Positions 8,659-17,048 are shown, counted from the first letter of the stretch. The stretch is 64,000 nucleotides of DNA from Pseudanabaena sp. UWO311 (GCF_006937785.1 NZ_SJEE01000009.1:80097-144096), one strand, 5' to 3'. Notes: generated from the sequence alone by a model not told the origin. Program-made: numbers and translations.

Positions 8659-10503
8659 ATGCAACCTGCTGACTTAACAACACTTGTAGCTTTGACTCAT
8701 GAGCTAAACACAGCTTGTGTGCCTGCGAGGTTAGAGCAGGTACATCAGAGCGATCGCCACACGATTCATTTACAATTACGAACTTTAGAAAAGAAACAAT
8801 GGCTCTTGTTATCTTGGCATCCGCAAGCTGCTAGATTGCATCTCAGTGCGCCACCACCGAAACAACCTGACACTTTTACCTTTAGCCAACAAATTTTGCA
8901 TCAAGTTGCAGGATTTGCCCTTGTCTCAGTAAACCTTACTAGCCCTTGGGAGCGTGTAATTGATTTGCAATTTGCTAAACGTCCCGATGATGAGGTGCAA
9001 TGGCATCTGTATTTAGAGGTAATGGGCAAATATAGCAATGCAATTTTAGTGAATGCCAATGGTGAAATTGTCACTGCTGCACATCAAGTTAGCCAGAAAC
9101 AATCGCGAGTTCGCCCGATCCAAACAGGCGATCGCTATGAATTACCACCAGCATTACTTGAAGCTATTCCTAGTTTGAGTGAATCCTTTGACTCATGGCG
9201 CGATCGCTTAATCTTGATTCCTAAAGAAATTAAACGCAATTTATTAAGTAATTATCGCGGTGTTAGTTCTTCGCTAGTGCGATCGCTAATAGCGATCGCA
9301 GATTTAGATGGCGATAAAAACGTTGCTGATTTAACTCGTTCTGAATGGGAGGCACTATATCAAGCTTGGCAAATATGGCTGTCTTCTATTGAGCAAAAGC
9401 AGTTCTATCCACACTTAGAAGGCAAGGGATATTCCCTCACCCCTAGCCTAAGTCACGACAGATCGCCCTCAATCCCCCTTAAAAAGGGGAAAGAAGATAA
9501 TTCTCCCACCTTTTTAAGGGGGGCTGGGGGGGATCTAAAACTCTTGCTATCAGTTAACGACTTTTGCGATCGCTACTATTCCCAACAAACAGGACAAGTC
9601 GCCTTTCAGCAATTGCATCAACAAATTAGCCAAGCAATTCAAAATCAGTTAGCCAAATTAAATATTAAAGAAACAGAATTTCTTGATCGGCTCAAACTCT
9701 CGACTCAAGCCGATGATTTTAAAGATAAAGCCGATTTGTTAATGGCACATTTGCATCTCTGGGAAATTGGCATGAAAGAGATTAAACTAATTGATTTTCA
9801 TTCAGAAGCATCAGTGATTATTCCTCTAGATCCCACTCTCAATGCTGCTCAGAACGCTCAATCCTTTTATAAAAAACATCAAAAACAAAAACGAGCGGCT
9901 CTTGCGATCGCGCCATTATTAGAATCTGTTCAACAGGAAATCGCCTATCTTGAACAAGTTTCTACCGCTGTTAGTTTATTAGAGCAAAGTGAACTTCCTG
10001 CTTTACGAGAAATTAGGGCAGAATTGGCTCAGCAGAGTTATCTCAAAGTCACCGCTGAATATGCACCGCGCACTAAGACTAACACCAAAGGCGGCAAAAA
10101 TAAGAGCAATAGAACCAAGCAAGAAGAGATTCCCGACTGCCATCGCTTCACGACTCCTAATGGATTTGAAGTTTGGGTCGGGAGAAACAACTACCAAAAT
10201 GATTTAATTTCCTTTCGTATCGCTGGAGAATATGATATTTGGCTTCATGCTCAAGAAATCTCTGGCAGTCATGTATTGCTACGTCTACCTGCGGGTGCGA
10301 TCGCAGACGATCAAGATCTTCAAGTCGCGGCAAATTATGCCGCCTACTACAGTCGCGCTAGGCAAAGCGATCAAGTTCCTGTGGTCTGTACTATTCCTAA
10401 ATATGTCTTTAAGCCTAAAGGAGCAAAACCAGGGATGGTTGTCTATACCCATGAAAAGATTATTTGGGGACAGCCAACTAGCTTGAGGGCACTGGACAGT
10501 TAA
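8659..10503 (+). CDS. rqcH: NFACT family protein, Rqc2/RqcH-like
   Basis: 614 residues from the ATG at 8659. The upstream ATG at 8599 is inside the preceding gene's terminator, so it is rejected. Bacterial RqcH binds 50S subunits carrying stalled nascent chains and recruits tRNA-Ala to add C-terminal alanine tails that mark them for proteolysis. Visible: an NFACT-N domain (ARLEQVHQSDRHTIHLQLR at the start), a coiled-coil middle, and a C-terminal NFACT-R domain (FEVWVGRNNYQNDLISFRIA, DIWLHAQEISGSHV). About 30 residues encoded at 9421-9540 are an in-frame G/C-rich repeat insertion in the middle of the protein. Confidence 0.88.
   Translation: MQPADLTTLVALTHELNTACVPARLEQVHQSDRHTIHLQLRTLEKKQWLLLSWHPQAARLHLSAPPPKQPDTFTFSQQILHQVAGFALVSVNLTSPWERVIDLQFAKRPDDEVQWHLYLEVMGKYSNAILVNANGEIVTAAHQVSQKQSRVRPIQTGDRYELPPALLEAIPSLSESFDSWRDRLILIPKEIKRNLLSNYRGVSSSLVRSLIAIADLDGDKNVADLTRSEWEALYQAWQIWLSSIEQKQFYPHLEGKGYSLTPSLSHDRSPSIPLKKGKEDNSPTFLRGAGGDLKLLLSVNDFCDRYYSQQTGQVAFQQLHQQISQAIQNQLAKLNIKETEFLDRLKLSTQADDFKDKADLLMAHLHLWEIGMKEIKLIDFHSEASVIIPLDPTLNAAQNAQSFYKKHQKQKRAALAIAPLLESVQQEIAYLEQVSTAVSLLEQSELPALREIRAELAQQSYLKVTAEYAPRTKTNTKGGKNKSNRTKQEEIPDCHRFTTPNGFEVWVGRNNYQNDLISFRIAGEYDIWLHAQEISGSHVLLRLPAGAIADDQDLQVAANYAAYYSRARQSDQVPVVCTIPKYVFKPKGAKPGMVVYTHEKIIWGQPTSLRALDS
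9425..9540. repeat. G/C-tract repeat inserted within rqcH
   Basis: The stretch contains CCCCCTTAAAAAGGGG, then CCTTTTTAAGGGGGG and GGGGGGAT, the inverted C/G-tract repeat common between cyanobacterial genes. Here it is inside the reading frame and encodes a Pro/Ser/Gly/Lys-rich segment (SPSIPLKKGKEDNS) absent from my recollection of the family. A related C/G repeat is at 60216-60299. Confidence 0.8.
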
Positions 10504-10630
10504 TGAGTGATGGGTACTGAAACGTCCATTTCATAGGGACAAAAAAGATGTAGATGTCAATACATTGATCACGTTGTAGCCGTCCAGCGCCATCAATTAG
10601 ATTTATTAAGTACTTATGCAAAATAAATTA

Positions 10631-10681
10631 GCTAAACCCGTAAAGTTTCGCCCATGCGGGGCGAAACTTTACGGGTTTAGC
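10631..10681. repeat. 23-bp-arm hairpin downstream of rqcH
   Basis: Arms 10631-10653 and 10659-10681 are perfect complements (GCTAAACCCGTAAAGTTTCG...), flanked by TA-rich sequence that extends the pairing. It lies 128 bases after the rqcH stop. Interval 10504-10630 shows no gene. Confidence 0.85.
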
Positions 10682-10703
10682 TTTGTAATTAATTATGACT
10701 AGC

Positions 10704-10744
10704 TACTTACAAGCATTTTCTTATAGAGAAAATGCTTGTAAGTA
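10704..10744 (-). terminator. Terminator of scpB
   Basis: 18-bp arms (10704-10721 and 10727-10744) immediately downstream of the scpB stop on the minus strand. The stem holds an internal A/T-rich run but there is no separate U-tract. Confidence 0.65.
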
Positions 10745-10746
10745 AT

Positions 10747-11484
10747 CTAAATCAGCTTAGTTAAATCATCTATTTCAAAATATTGATGAAATTTTGTGGT
10801 TACTTGCAAAACCGACGATCGCCCTCCGTCTGCTTGCCTTTTCTTTCTCACAAAACCTTGCTCGACTAATTCCTGTACATGCTGATAAGCCCCAGCGCCG
10901 CGTAACTCGATCAACTCTGATTGCACAATATTTTTTTTGAGGGCGATCGCCGCTAAAGTCCGCAAAACACCACGCCCCAAATCGACAGGAATAAGTTTAT
11001 GTACTAAATCCTCAAACTCCGATCGCAGTCTGAGCGAAAACCCCACATCGGTTTCCATAATTTCCAAAGCACTGTCTCGATGGGCATATTCAGTAATTAA
11101 GTCAATCAGTCCCATTTCTGCATCTTCGATCTCGCAACCCAAAGCCTCAGCGATCGCAGCCAAATTCATTGGTTGCCCCTTCAGGTACAACACAGCCTCT
11201 ACTTTTTGCTTGAGGTTATTTGCGATCGGCAGTTCTGGCTGCTCAAAACCATCCATTGACAAAGACAATGGCTCTAATAGCTCAATCTGAACTCCCTCTT
11301 CAATCTCGACAGACTCTTCAAGCGCTGGCTCAACATACTCATCTGACTCACCCATTGACTCATCCATCTCGATAGATTCTTCAAGAATCTCAAGATGCTC
11401 CACTGGTTCTTTGGGCTCGACAGCCCCTTCAAGAACTAGTTCAATTGGCTCTACAGTTTGTTCTAAAGGCAATTCATTCGTCAT
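10747..11484 (-). CDS. scpB: Segregation and condensation protein B
   Basis: 245 residues. ScpB is the winged-helix partner of the SMC-ScpA condensin complex that organises and segregates the chromosome. The conserved part is residues about 80-245: KVEAVLYLKGQPMNLAAIAE, SLRLRSEFEDLVHKLIP, LRTLAAIALKKNIVQSEL, and RGAGAYQHVQELVEQGFVRK followed by RSSVLQVTTKFHQYF. Unusually, an acidic Glu/Val/Pro-rich tail of about 75 residues precedes the core. It is built from loosely repeated E-x-x-E/V-E-P units and is predicted disordered. The shortest internal start would remove only part of it, so the tail appears genuine. Confidence 0.92.
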   Translation of the reverse strand: MTNELPLEQTVEPIELVLEGAVEPKEPVEHLEILEESIEMDESMGESDEYVEPALEESVEIEEGVQIELLEPLSLSMDGFEQPELPIANNLKQKVEAVLYLKGQPMNLAAIAEALGCEIEDAEMGLIDLITEYAHRDSALEIMETDVGFSLRLRSEFEDLVHKLIPVDLGRGVLRTLAAIALKKNIVQSELIELRGAGAYQHVQELVEQGFVRKKRQADGGRSSVLQVTTKFHQYFEIDDLTKLI

Positions 11485-11571
11485 GCTAAGATTTTAACTG
11501 AGTGAAGGCATTGCAATACAATGCTTTTATCCATAAATCAAACAAAAAAATTGTATTAGCTGAGAACCCAT

Positions 11572-11826
11572 ATGCCAAGCAGCATGATGTACTACGAAGA
11601 CACTTATGTGGTTCTGCCCCCAGATATGCAAGAGCAATTTGTCACTCAGCCAGAGTTAGAGCAGATTTTACATGATCTGTTAATCGATATCCAAGATGCA
11701 CTGCCCTACGATTTACAAAATCTTGCAATTAGCGAGCAAGTTCAGCGTCTGATTAAAACTGCTTGCAATCTAGATTGTGGCGATCGCGGCACATGGCAAT
11801 GGTATGTAGTCCGCCTCGATAAGTAA
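11572..11826 (+). CDS. crr7: CRR7-type NDH-1 protein
   Basis: 84 residues matching the chlororespiratory reduction 7 family known from cyanobacteria and chloroplasts. There CRR7 is needed for assembly or stability of the NDH-1 complex in cyclic electron flow. Recognisable features are MYYEDTYVVLPP near the N-terminus and the C-terminal GTWQWYVVRLDK. It is a small soluble protein with no membrane segment. It starts 87 bases from the divergent scpB start and ends facing the HTH gene across a shared hairpin. Confidence 0.8.
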   Translation: MPSSMMYYEDTYVVLPPDMQEQFVTQPELEQILHDLLIDIQDALPYDLQNLAISEQVQRLIKTACNLDCGDRGTWQWYVVRLDK

Positions 11827-11856
11827 GCAAAATTGGCACTTTGCACCAATTTTGCT
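11826..11856. terminator. Shared hairpin between crr7 and the HTH gene
   Basis: AGCAAAATTGGCAC pairs with its complement around TTT. The stem reaches from the crr7 stop (11824-11826) to the stop of the convergent HTH gene (11855-11857), so one hairpin could serve both transcripts. Confidence 0.75.
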
Positions 11857-12253
11857 ACAAAAACAATTTAGGATCGACATGAAAGAATTTGCCAAGCGCT
11901 TGTGCTTGATTTTTGCTGATTTGACGCTTGCCGTTCACAACTTCTGAGACAACGCCACTTGAGCCAATCACATTAACTAGATCGGCTTGTTTTAAATCAT
12001 TAGCTTCCATTAAATGTAAGAGAACATCAAGAGGTGAAGCATCATCCATTGGATAATGCTCATCTTCATATTTTTCAATCAATGTTAGCAGCAGTTGCAA
12101 AATCCTCTCTTCTTCAGCAGTTGGTTGGGGAATTGCTAGCAATCTTTCCATATTTTGCAATGCAATTTCATTTTCAGCATCATTAGTAATTACATGAGGC
12201 TGAATCTCGGCTAGCAAATCACCATAAGCTTTTGGATTAATAGTAAGGGTCAT
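11855..12253 (-). CDS. XRE-family HTH protein, HigA-like
   Basis: 132 residues from the ATG at 12253, chosen because AGGTGG lies 4 bases upstream; an ATG seven codons earlier lacks this. The C-terminal half is an XRE helix-turn-helix (DLLLHLM-like start, LKQADLVNVIGSSGVVSEVV, NGKRQISKNQAQALGKFF). The organisation, an acidic N-terminal dimer region followed by HTH, resembles HigA-type antitoxins. No toxin-sized ORF adjoins it on its strand, so it is an orphan antitoxin or a stand-alone regulator. Confidence 0.82.
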   Translation of the reverse strand: MTLTINPKAYGDLLAEIQPHVITNDAENEIALQNMERLLAIPQPTAEEERILQLLLTLIEKYEDEHYPMDDASPLDVLLHLMEANDLKQADLVNVIGSSGVVSEVVNGKRQISKNQAQALGKFFHVDPKLFL

Positions 12254-12282
12254 TTTTCCACCTACCTGAGTCATACCTTATT

Positions 12283-12337
12283 AAAGCCCAAAAAAGGTAA
12301 GGGTGCGCTACGCGCACCCTTACCTTTTTTGGGCTTT
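12283..12337 (-). terminator. 26-bp-arm terminator of the methyltransferase gene
   Basis: Arms 12283-12308 and 12312-12337 around a TAC loop. The methyltransferase stop codon (12336-12338) overlaps the outer end of the stem. Read on the minus strand, the stem contains the U-run formed by AAAAAA in the left arm. Confidence 0.85.
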
Positions 12338-13094
12338 AGTTAAATTTGCGATAACATCTAGCAGTAATTAAATGAGGCTGAAACACCTCAAGAAAATTAG
12401 CTTGTAAGGTGCGGAAAAAAGTATCTACTGTTTCAGGATCATCTAAATGAATGGGATGCTCATTTTCAAAGCCTTTAAAGAAATACCAATTAACAATAAT
12501 TTTTCCTTGCGGTGAAAGCATCTTGTGAAACTGCATTAACTGACCACTAGGATCGGGTAAATGCTCCAAAACGTCAAAGCACAAGACCGTATCAAAATAT
12601 CCTTCCAAAGCTTCTTCTAATGGAATTTCGGAACGAAAAGATATTTTGTGGCTTAGTCCTAACTGCGCTACTCGATGCTCTACAAAACCTCGATTAATCG
12701 GATTAATATCGCAATAGATCACCGAATCGACATTTGGACACATGGCGGCAGCGATCGCATGAGTACCAATACCTCCACCAAAATCAAGCACTCTTCCCTT
12801 AGCTTGATCGGCAATTAGTTTGATCGTGCCGCCAATATAGTCCTTGCTCTCAAGATGCCATGTACCTAATTTAAATAGATACATCTCGCCAACTTTGTCC
12901 TTGTAAAAAGCTGTTGCCTCATCCCAGTCAAAGTCGGTATTTCCTAAATTTTCTAAATCGTAACGGCAATTTTGCAGTTTCTCGGTAATCGTTGCTGCAT
13001 CTAGTTTTAAGAACTCTTGCAAGTGCTGCTCTAATCTAAAGCCGTCTTGCCAATATCCTTCCAAGAAAGTCGGCGTAGGAGATGAAATCACCAT
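12336..13094 (-). CDS. Class I SAM-dependent methyltransferase
   Basis: 252 residues. The Rossmann-fold SAM site is clear: VLDFGGGIGTHAIAAA (motif I, about 117-132), CDIN after strand 2, and VLCFDVLEHLPDP (motif IV region, about 173-185). The N-terminal 100 residues are an unidentified helical region. The substrate cannot be inferred; the DVLEHLPD signature is seen in small-molecule and lipid methyltransferases. It is monocistronic, with its own terminator. Confidence 0.85.
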   Translation of the reverse strand: MVISSPTPTFLEGYWQDGFRLEQHLQEFLKLDAATITEKLQNCRYDLENLGNTDFDWDEATAFYKDKVGEMYLFKLGTWHLESKDYIGGTIKLIADQAKGRVLDFGGGIGTHAIAAAMCPNVDSVIYCDINPINRGFVEHRVAQLGLSHKISFRSEIPLEEALEGYFDTVLCFDVLEHLPDPSGQLMQFHKMLSPQGKIIVNWYFFKGFENEHPIHLDDPETVDTFFRTLQANFLEVFQPHLITARCYRKFN

Positions 13095-13246
13095 GTTTGA
13101 TTGCGATGTAGCGCTTTGCGCCTAAAGAATTTAATGACAGCTTGATGCGCAGAGCGCAAGCTTCACCTGCCATTACAGCATAAATGTACGCAAATCCATA
13201 CTAACTAGTAGCGCGACTAAACTTTTTGGCATTAAAACCAAAGCCC

Positions 13247-13287
13247 CAAAGATGAAAGGTAGCACGAAGCTCCGCCTTTCATCTTTG
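13247..13287 (-). terminator. Hairpin downstream of the phosphatase gene
   Basis: 13-bp arms 13247-13259 and 13275-13287 (CAAAGATGAAAGG and its complement) about 17 bases after the minus-strand phosphatase stop. Confidence 0.6.
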
Positions 13288-13303
13288 TGAGCGATAAATC
13301 CAT

Positions 13304-13630
13304 CTAAAAAGTTCCAAGCAATGGTAATACCTTCTTTTTCAGTAACTCTACTAAAGCGGGTTCCATATAATCGTACTTATCAGGAATATCTAGGCAAATT
13401 ACTCGTTTATTTTTAATCCAAGACGGAAAGTTCGCAGAAATCTTCCTGCGATGAGATTTCTCCATTACAAAGACTAAATCAGCCCAGATAATTGCTTCTC
13501 TACTTAAAGGTGTGTCGGCTTCTCGATCTATTCCAGCTGAATCCACCTCTAAGCCTTCATAATCAGCAAACACCTTTTCCGCTGTGGGGCTACGTAATCT
13601 ATTTTTTCCACAAATAAATAGCAATTTCAT
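13304..13630 (-). CDS. Low-molecular-weight protein tyrosine phosphatase-like
   Basis: 108 residues. The N-terminal FICGKNRLRSPTAEK holds the CX5R(S) phosphate-binding loop (Cys7, Arg13) of low-molecular-weight phosphatases. The protein is shorter than classical LMW-PTPs and resembles the small COG4551-type group. The usual C-terminal acid-loop DP motif is not obvious; DIPDKYDY near residues 88-95 is the best candidate for the general acid. It would act on phosphotyrosine or related substrates. Confidence 0.78.
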   Translation of the reverse strand: MKLLFICGKNRLRSPTAEKVFADYEGLEVDSAGIDREADTPLSREAIIWADLVFVMEKSHRRKISANFPSWIKNKRVICLDIPDKYDYMEPALVELLKKKVLPLLGTF

Positions 13631-13642
13631 CAGGCTAGAAAG

Positions 13643-13746
13643 TATACCAAATAAAGAAATGGCTACGCCATTTCTTTATTTTAAAACCCTTACTGGGTTT
13701 AGTTTTTAATTCACAAAAGTGTTGTTACACTTTCGTGAATTGGTAT
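13643..13746. repeat. Dispersed composite repeat family B, copy 1
   Basis: Starts TATACCAAATAAAGAAATGG and ends GTGAATTGGTATA. It carries two hairpins: AAATAAAGAAATGGC-TAC-complement, and AATTCACAAAAGTG with its near complement. A spacer with AAACCCTTACTGGGTTT joins them. TATACC/GGTATA form the outer ends. Other copies are at 43293, 44252 and about 49465. Confidence 0.85.
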
Positions 13747-13833
13747 AACATTGGCTAAAATACAGACATAGAGCTTTGTATAGAGTTGAGTTGTGAAGCA
13801 ATAATTTAACTTGGAAAGCTACCAGAAGTATTT

Positions 13834-14571
13834 ATGAAGCGATCGCGATTTAATACGTTAAGATTTTGGCTGAAAGTTATATTTCTTATAGCTTCAGTTC
13901 TTATATTGATAGCAGTTTTCCAGAAACTTAACATCAACGTTACAGTCAGTAATCTGCTTCAAAGTACTTTGCTTTGGGTCAAGATGCTTGGGGTAATGGG
14001 CGCGATCGCATTCATTGTTATTTATAATCTCGCAACGATTTTATTTGTGCCAGCATCAATTCTAACCTTAGGCGGTGGAGCGATATATGGAGTGATATGG
14101 GGATCAATTTATGTATTTGTTGCCGCAACTTTGGGTGCGATTTTTGCTTTTTTAATTGGTAGATATTTTGCGCGAGGCTGGGTTAGTGAAAAGCTTCGCA
14201 ACAATAAAACTTTTCGAGCGATCGATGCGGCTGTAGCGATCGATGGATTCAAAATTGTTTTGCTGACAAGGCTATCACCAATTTTTCCTTTCAATATGCT
14301 TAATTATATTTTTGGTGTTACCCGTGTGGATTTAAAGGATTATATCCTAGGCTCAATCGGCATGATTCCCGCCACAATTATGTATGTTTACCTAGGTTCT
14401 CTCATTGGAGATGTGGCTTTATTGGGAATTCAAACGACTAGCATAGCTAGTAATCCACAAACTCAAATAGCTCAATGGGCTATTAAAATTGTTGGTTTAG
14501 GTGCAACTCTTGGTGTAACCATTCAATTTAGCCGCCTTGCTAATAAAATTCTTGCTAGTAAGCTGCCATAA
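13834..14571 (+). CDS. TVP38/TMEM64 family membrane protein (VTT domain)
   Basis: 245 residues with about six hydrophobic segments. The VTT/SNARE-associated signature is present: LGGGAIYGVIWGSIYVFVAA (about 78-97), FLIGRYFARGW, then LLTRLSPIFPFNMLNYIFG. DedA/TVP38 proteins are envelope membrane proteins linked to lipid scrambling and membrane homeostasis; the precise role here is unknown. It is a single gene preceded by repeat family B. Confidence 0.88.
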   Translation: MKRSRFNTLRFWLKVIFLIASVLILIAVFQKLNINVTVSNLLQSTLLWVKMLGVMGAIAFIVIYNLATILFVPASILTLGGGAIYGVIWGSIYVFVAATLGAIFAFLIGRYFARGWVSEKLRNNKTFRAIDAAVAIDGFKIVLLTRLSPIFPFNMLNYIFGVTRVDLKDYILGSIGMIPATIMYVYLGSLIGDVALLGIQTTSIASNPQTQIAQWAIKIVGLGATLGVTIQFSRLANKILASKLP

Positions 14572-14590
14572 AAGTCTCTGCGAGAATCTT

Positions 14591-14642
14591 TGTAATTCTA
14601 ATTCTCGAAAGTTAAGTTATACCTTCGAGAATTAGAATTACA
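14591..14642 (+). terminator. 19-bp-arm hairpin downstream of the TVP38-like gene
   Basis: Arms 14591-14609 and 14624-14642 (TGTAATTCTAATTCTCGAA and complement), 20 bases after the stop. There is no clear T-tract. Confidence 0.6.
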
Positions 14643-14701
14643 CATCAAGTAATAATTTTACATTCTCATAATATAGCAATGTAAGAGATAGCTAGAGCAA
14701 A

Positions 14702-14760
14702 TTAAAACCCAAAAGATGAGAGATGGCGCGTCGCGCCGTCTCTCATCTTTTGGGTTTTAA
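14702..14760. repeat. Long perfect hairpin, 14.7 kb
   Basis: TTAAAACCCAAAAGATGAGA and its complement enclose GGCGCGTCGCGCC; total stem about 29 bp with one G-U. It lies in the 250-base gap between convergent genes and is possibly the terminator of the phycobiliprotein-like gene. Confidence 0.8.
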
Positions 14761-14821
14761 AACTTACATATCTATACTAACCTATTGCGAGAATTTGTAT
14801 AACAACCATTTCCCAATCGGT

Positions 14822-15295
14822 CTACGAACCCTTCTGAAATGCAGATATAGTAACTTCAAAATATGGGTTGATTAAATTAAAACACTCTGGAGGAGCAATC
14901 TTTTTTGTTAGATCACGTAACAAACAATAGGCTACGGAAACCTCTTTGGAAATGCCATAGGAATGGATAATGTTAGCGTGCCAGTCAGTCAAGCTTTCGC
15001 GAAAAAACGTTTCGTCATCTCGCAATATAGAAAGTGCTACATATCGAAGATTAATAGACATATCGTATTTGCAAACACGCGAACTTTTTTGAACAAGTTC
15101 TGGATATTGCTGAGCTAGAAGACTTATTGATCGCATGACCAGTTCTTCTGATTGATCGCGCAATAAACTATAAGTTTTCACTCTCACTGGAAAACCACTA
15201 ACAAACTTTTCTACATTTAATAGATCTTCATCGCTAAGATATGCCCGATCAATATCCCCACTTTTCTTATCTAAGGTGCTGTTAATTGTTAACAT
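14822..15295 (-). CDS. Phycobiliprotein-like protein (divergent)
   Basis: 157 residues of the phycobilisome-protein (globin-like) fold. The chromophore-site helix is recognisable: SSRVCKYDMSINLRYVALSI, with Cys75 where canonical chains have a C-x-R-D-M motif for thioether linkage to bilin, and with Arg-Tyr after it. The surrounding SLTDWHANIIHSYGIS also fits allophycocyanin-type chains. Overall divergence is high, and no partner alpha/beta gene, linker or lyase is adjacent. It may be a minor core subunit, or a regulator or sensor derived from a phycobiliprotein. Confidence 0.75.
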   Translation of the reverse strand: MLTINSTLDKKSGDIDRAYLSDEDLLNVEKFVSGFPVRVKTYSLLRDQSEELVMRSISLLAQQYPELVQKSSRVCKYDMSINLRYVALSILRDDETFFRESLTDWHANIIHSYGISKEVSVAYCLLRDLTKKIAPPECFNLINPYFEVTISAFQKGS

Positions 15296-15753
15296 GATTT
15301 TTGTAATTACTACTCACAATAAATTTGATCTTTTTACTGAATTTTAGCTTAAAAAATTCCTGTCAAAAAACACTCCGTAAATTTTTAAAATCTTATAACT
15401 ATATCCACATAAATTTCAAGAATGAAATCAATGTTAATGTAAGTAATATATTTTGACATTTATACTGGCTCCCCAGTCTAAAAATAGGCAGTACCACCCA
15501 AGAATTAGTGGTGTGGAGCTTCGCTCCACACCACTAATTCTTGGGTGGTAAGAGAGTAGCTTCAGACAACTTTGTTAATAAAATAAAACACTGAAAAATT
15601 GATTGAGTAACTTTGCCTTGACAATCAATTTTTCATGATCTAACCATGACTGGCTTTTGTGAAGCTCGTAGGAGAGATTGAGATTTTATTGCAGTTTGAA
15701 GAACTACACGGTTAAAATAGTTGATTAATAGAACGTAATATTTAGATAACTCC
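15296..15753. other. 458-base intergenic region between divergent genes
   Basis: It holds the promoters of the phycobiliprotein-like gene (leftward) and the ABC ATPase gene (rightward), the hairpin at 15492-15550 and a second inverted repeat at about 15592-15636 (GAAAAATTGATTG...CAATCAATTTTTC). I see no credible small gene. Confidence 0.6.
15492..15550. repeat. 28-bp-arm perfect hairpin between divergent genes
   Basis: TACCACCCAAGAATTAGTGG begins the left arm (15492-15519); the exact complement is at 15523-15550 with a TTC loop. It sits between two gene starts, so it does not terminate either. Confidence 0.85.
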
Positions 15754-16764
15754 ATGCAATCGGCAGTAAGAATTGAAAATCTCAGGAAAACTTATGGCGA
15801 GACCGTTGCCGTTGATGGAATTTCTCTAAATGTTATTCAGGGACAAATCTATGGATTATTAGGTCCAAATGGGGCAGGCAAAACTACGACAATGCGTTGC
15901 ATTTGCACGCTGACTACGCCTGACTCTGGTTTGATCGAGGTAGCTGGGGCAAAGGATGTAAGGGCTATTCGCAATCGCCTAGGCTATGTTGCTCAAGAAG
16001 TAGCATTAGACAAAGTTTTGACAGGGCGAGAATTATTACAGTTTCAAGCCGCTTTGTATCACATTTCCCCAAAACAAATCGCCGATCGCATTGACAATGT
16101 CTTAGATTTATTGCAACTAGAGCCTTACGCCGATAAACTTTCGGGGACATATTCAGGTGGTTTAAAAAAGCGTTTAGATTTAGCTGCGGGTTTATTACAT
16201 CAACCTTCAGTTCTAATTCTTGATGAGCCAACGGTAGGCTTAGATATTCAAAGTCGATTCGCGATTTGGGAGTTTCTACGCAAGCTCCGAGCGTCAGGCG
16301 TAACAGTATTAATTTCAAGTCATTACCTTGAAGAAATTGATGCCCTTGCCGATCGCGTAGCAATTATTGATAGGGGCAAAATTATTGCCGAAGGCACGAC
16401 TGATGAACTAAAGACTAAAGTGGGAGGCGATCGCATTACGGTAAGAATTCGTGAGTTTGCGGATCGTCAAGATGCGGAACAGGCTAAAAGGATTTTGCAG
16501 CAGTTACCAATTGTGCAAAGCATCACAATTAATTCAGCTCAAGGTAATGCGGTTAATTTATTTGTGACCCCTGATGCTAATGCAATTAGCGAAATTCAAA
16601 ATATGTTGGCTGCGGTTGATATTGAGGTATTTAGTTTGTCCCAGTCACGTCCTAGTCTTGACGATGTATTTCTAGCGGCTACGGGGCAAACTATTCTTGA
16701 TGCCGAAATTGCCCAGTCAGAGATATTGACAGCAAATAAAGGTAAAAAGAAATCTAAAAAATAA
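15754..16764 (+). CDS. ABC transporter ATP-binding protein (DrrA-like)
   Basis: 336 residues. Walker A is GPNGAGKTT (about 37-45), Walker B is LILDEPTVGLD, and the H-loop is SSHYLEE. The signature is YSGGLKKRLDLAAGL, a Y replacing the usual L. The size and the C-terminal 100-residue extension match the daunorubicin-resistance/CcmA type ATPases that pair with an ABC-2 permease. No permease gene is adjacent, so its partner must be encoded elsewhere. A strong terminator follows at once. Confidence 0.9.
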   Translation: MQSAVRIENLRKTYGETVAVDGISLNVIQGQIYGLLGPNGAGKTTTMRCICTLTTPDSGLIEVAGAKDVRAIRNRLGYVAQEVALDKVLTGRELLQFQAALYHISPKQIADRIDNVLDLLQLEPYADKLSGTYSGGLKKRLDLAAGLLHQPSVLILDEPTVGLDIQSRFAIWEFLRKLRASGVTVLISSHYLEEIDALADRVAIIDRGKIIAEGTTDELKTKVGGDRITVRIREFADRQDAEQAKRILQQLPIVQSITINSAQGNAVNLFVTPDANAISEIQNMLAAVDIEVFSLSQSRPSLDDVFLAATGQTILDAEIAQSEILTANKGKKKSKK

Positions 16765-16815
16765 AAACCGAAAAGAGATTAGCGGCGCTTTGCGCCGCTA
16801 ATCTCTTTTCGGTTT
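16765..16815 (+). terminator. 24-bp-arm terminator of the ABC ATPase gene
   Basis: Arms 16765-16788 and 16792-16815 start directly after the stop codon (16762-16764) and enclose GGCGCTTTGCGCC. Confidence 0.88.
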
Positions 16816-16907
16816 GATAATTAGTAAAGTTTTCTATAGAAAATACAAGGGAAATCTTAACTATTGATAGCTATTTCATATTAATGACTGCGTTTAATAT
16901 ACGGTGT

Positions 16908-17026
16908 TAAGGATAAGTACCTCAGCATAATTAAAAACCTAGAGCCAAAAACTTTATCGCCCGCGCAGCAGGCGGTAAAGTTTTTAGGGTTTTATATTTA
17001 ATTATGCTTAGATACTTAATCCTTAG
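16908..17026. repeat. Dispersed palindromic repeat family A, copy 2
   Basis: Outer arms are about 28-30 bp: TAAGGATAAGTACCTCAGCA... on the left, and its near complement ending TTAATCCTTAG on the right. The inner hairpin carries AAAAACTTTATCGCC and the CCGCGCAGCAGGCGG core. It ends 23 bases before the CmpX-like gene. Confidence 0.85.
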
Positions 17027-17048
17027 TTCTTTACATTGAGGTTGCAGT

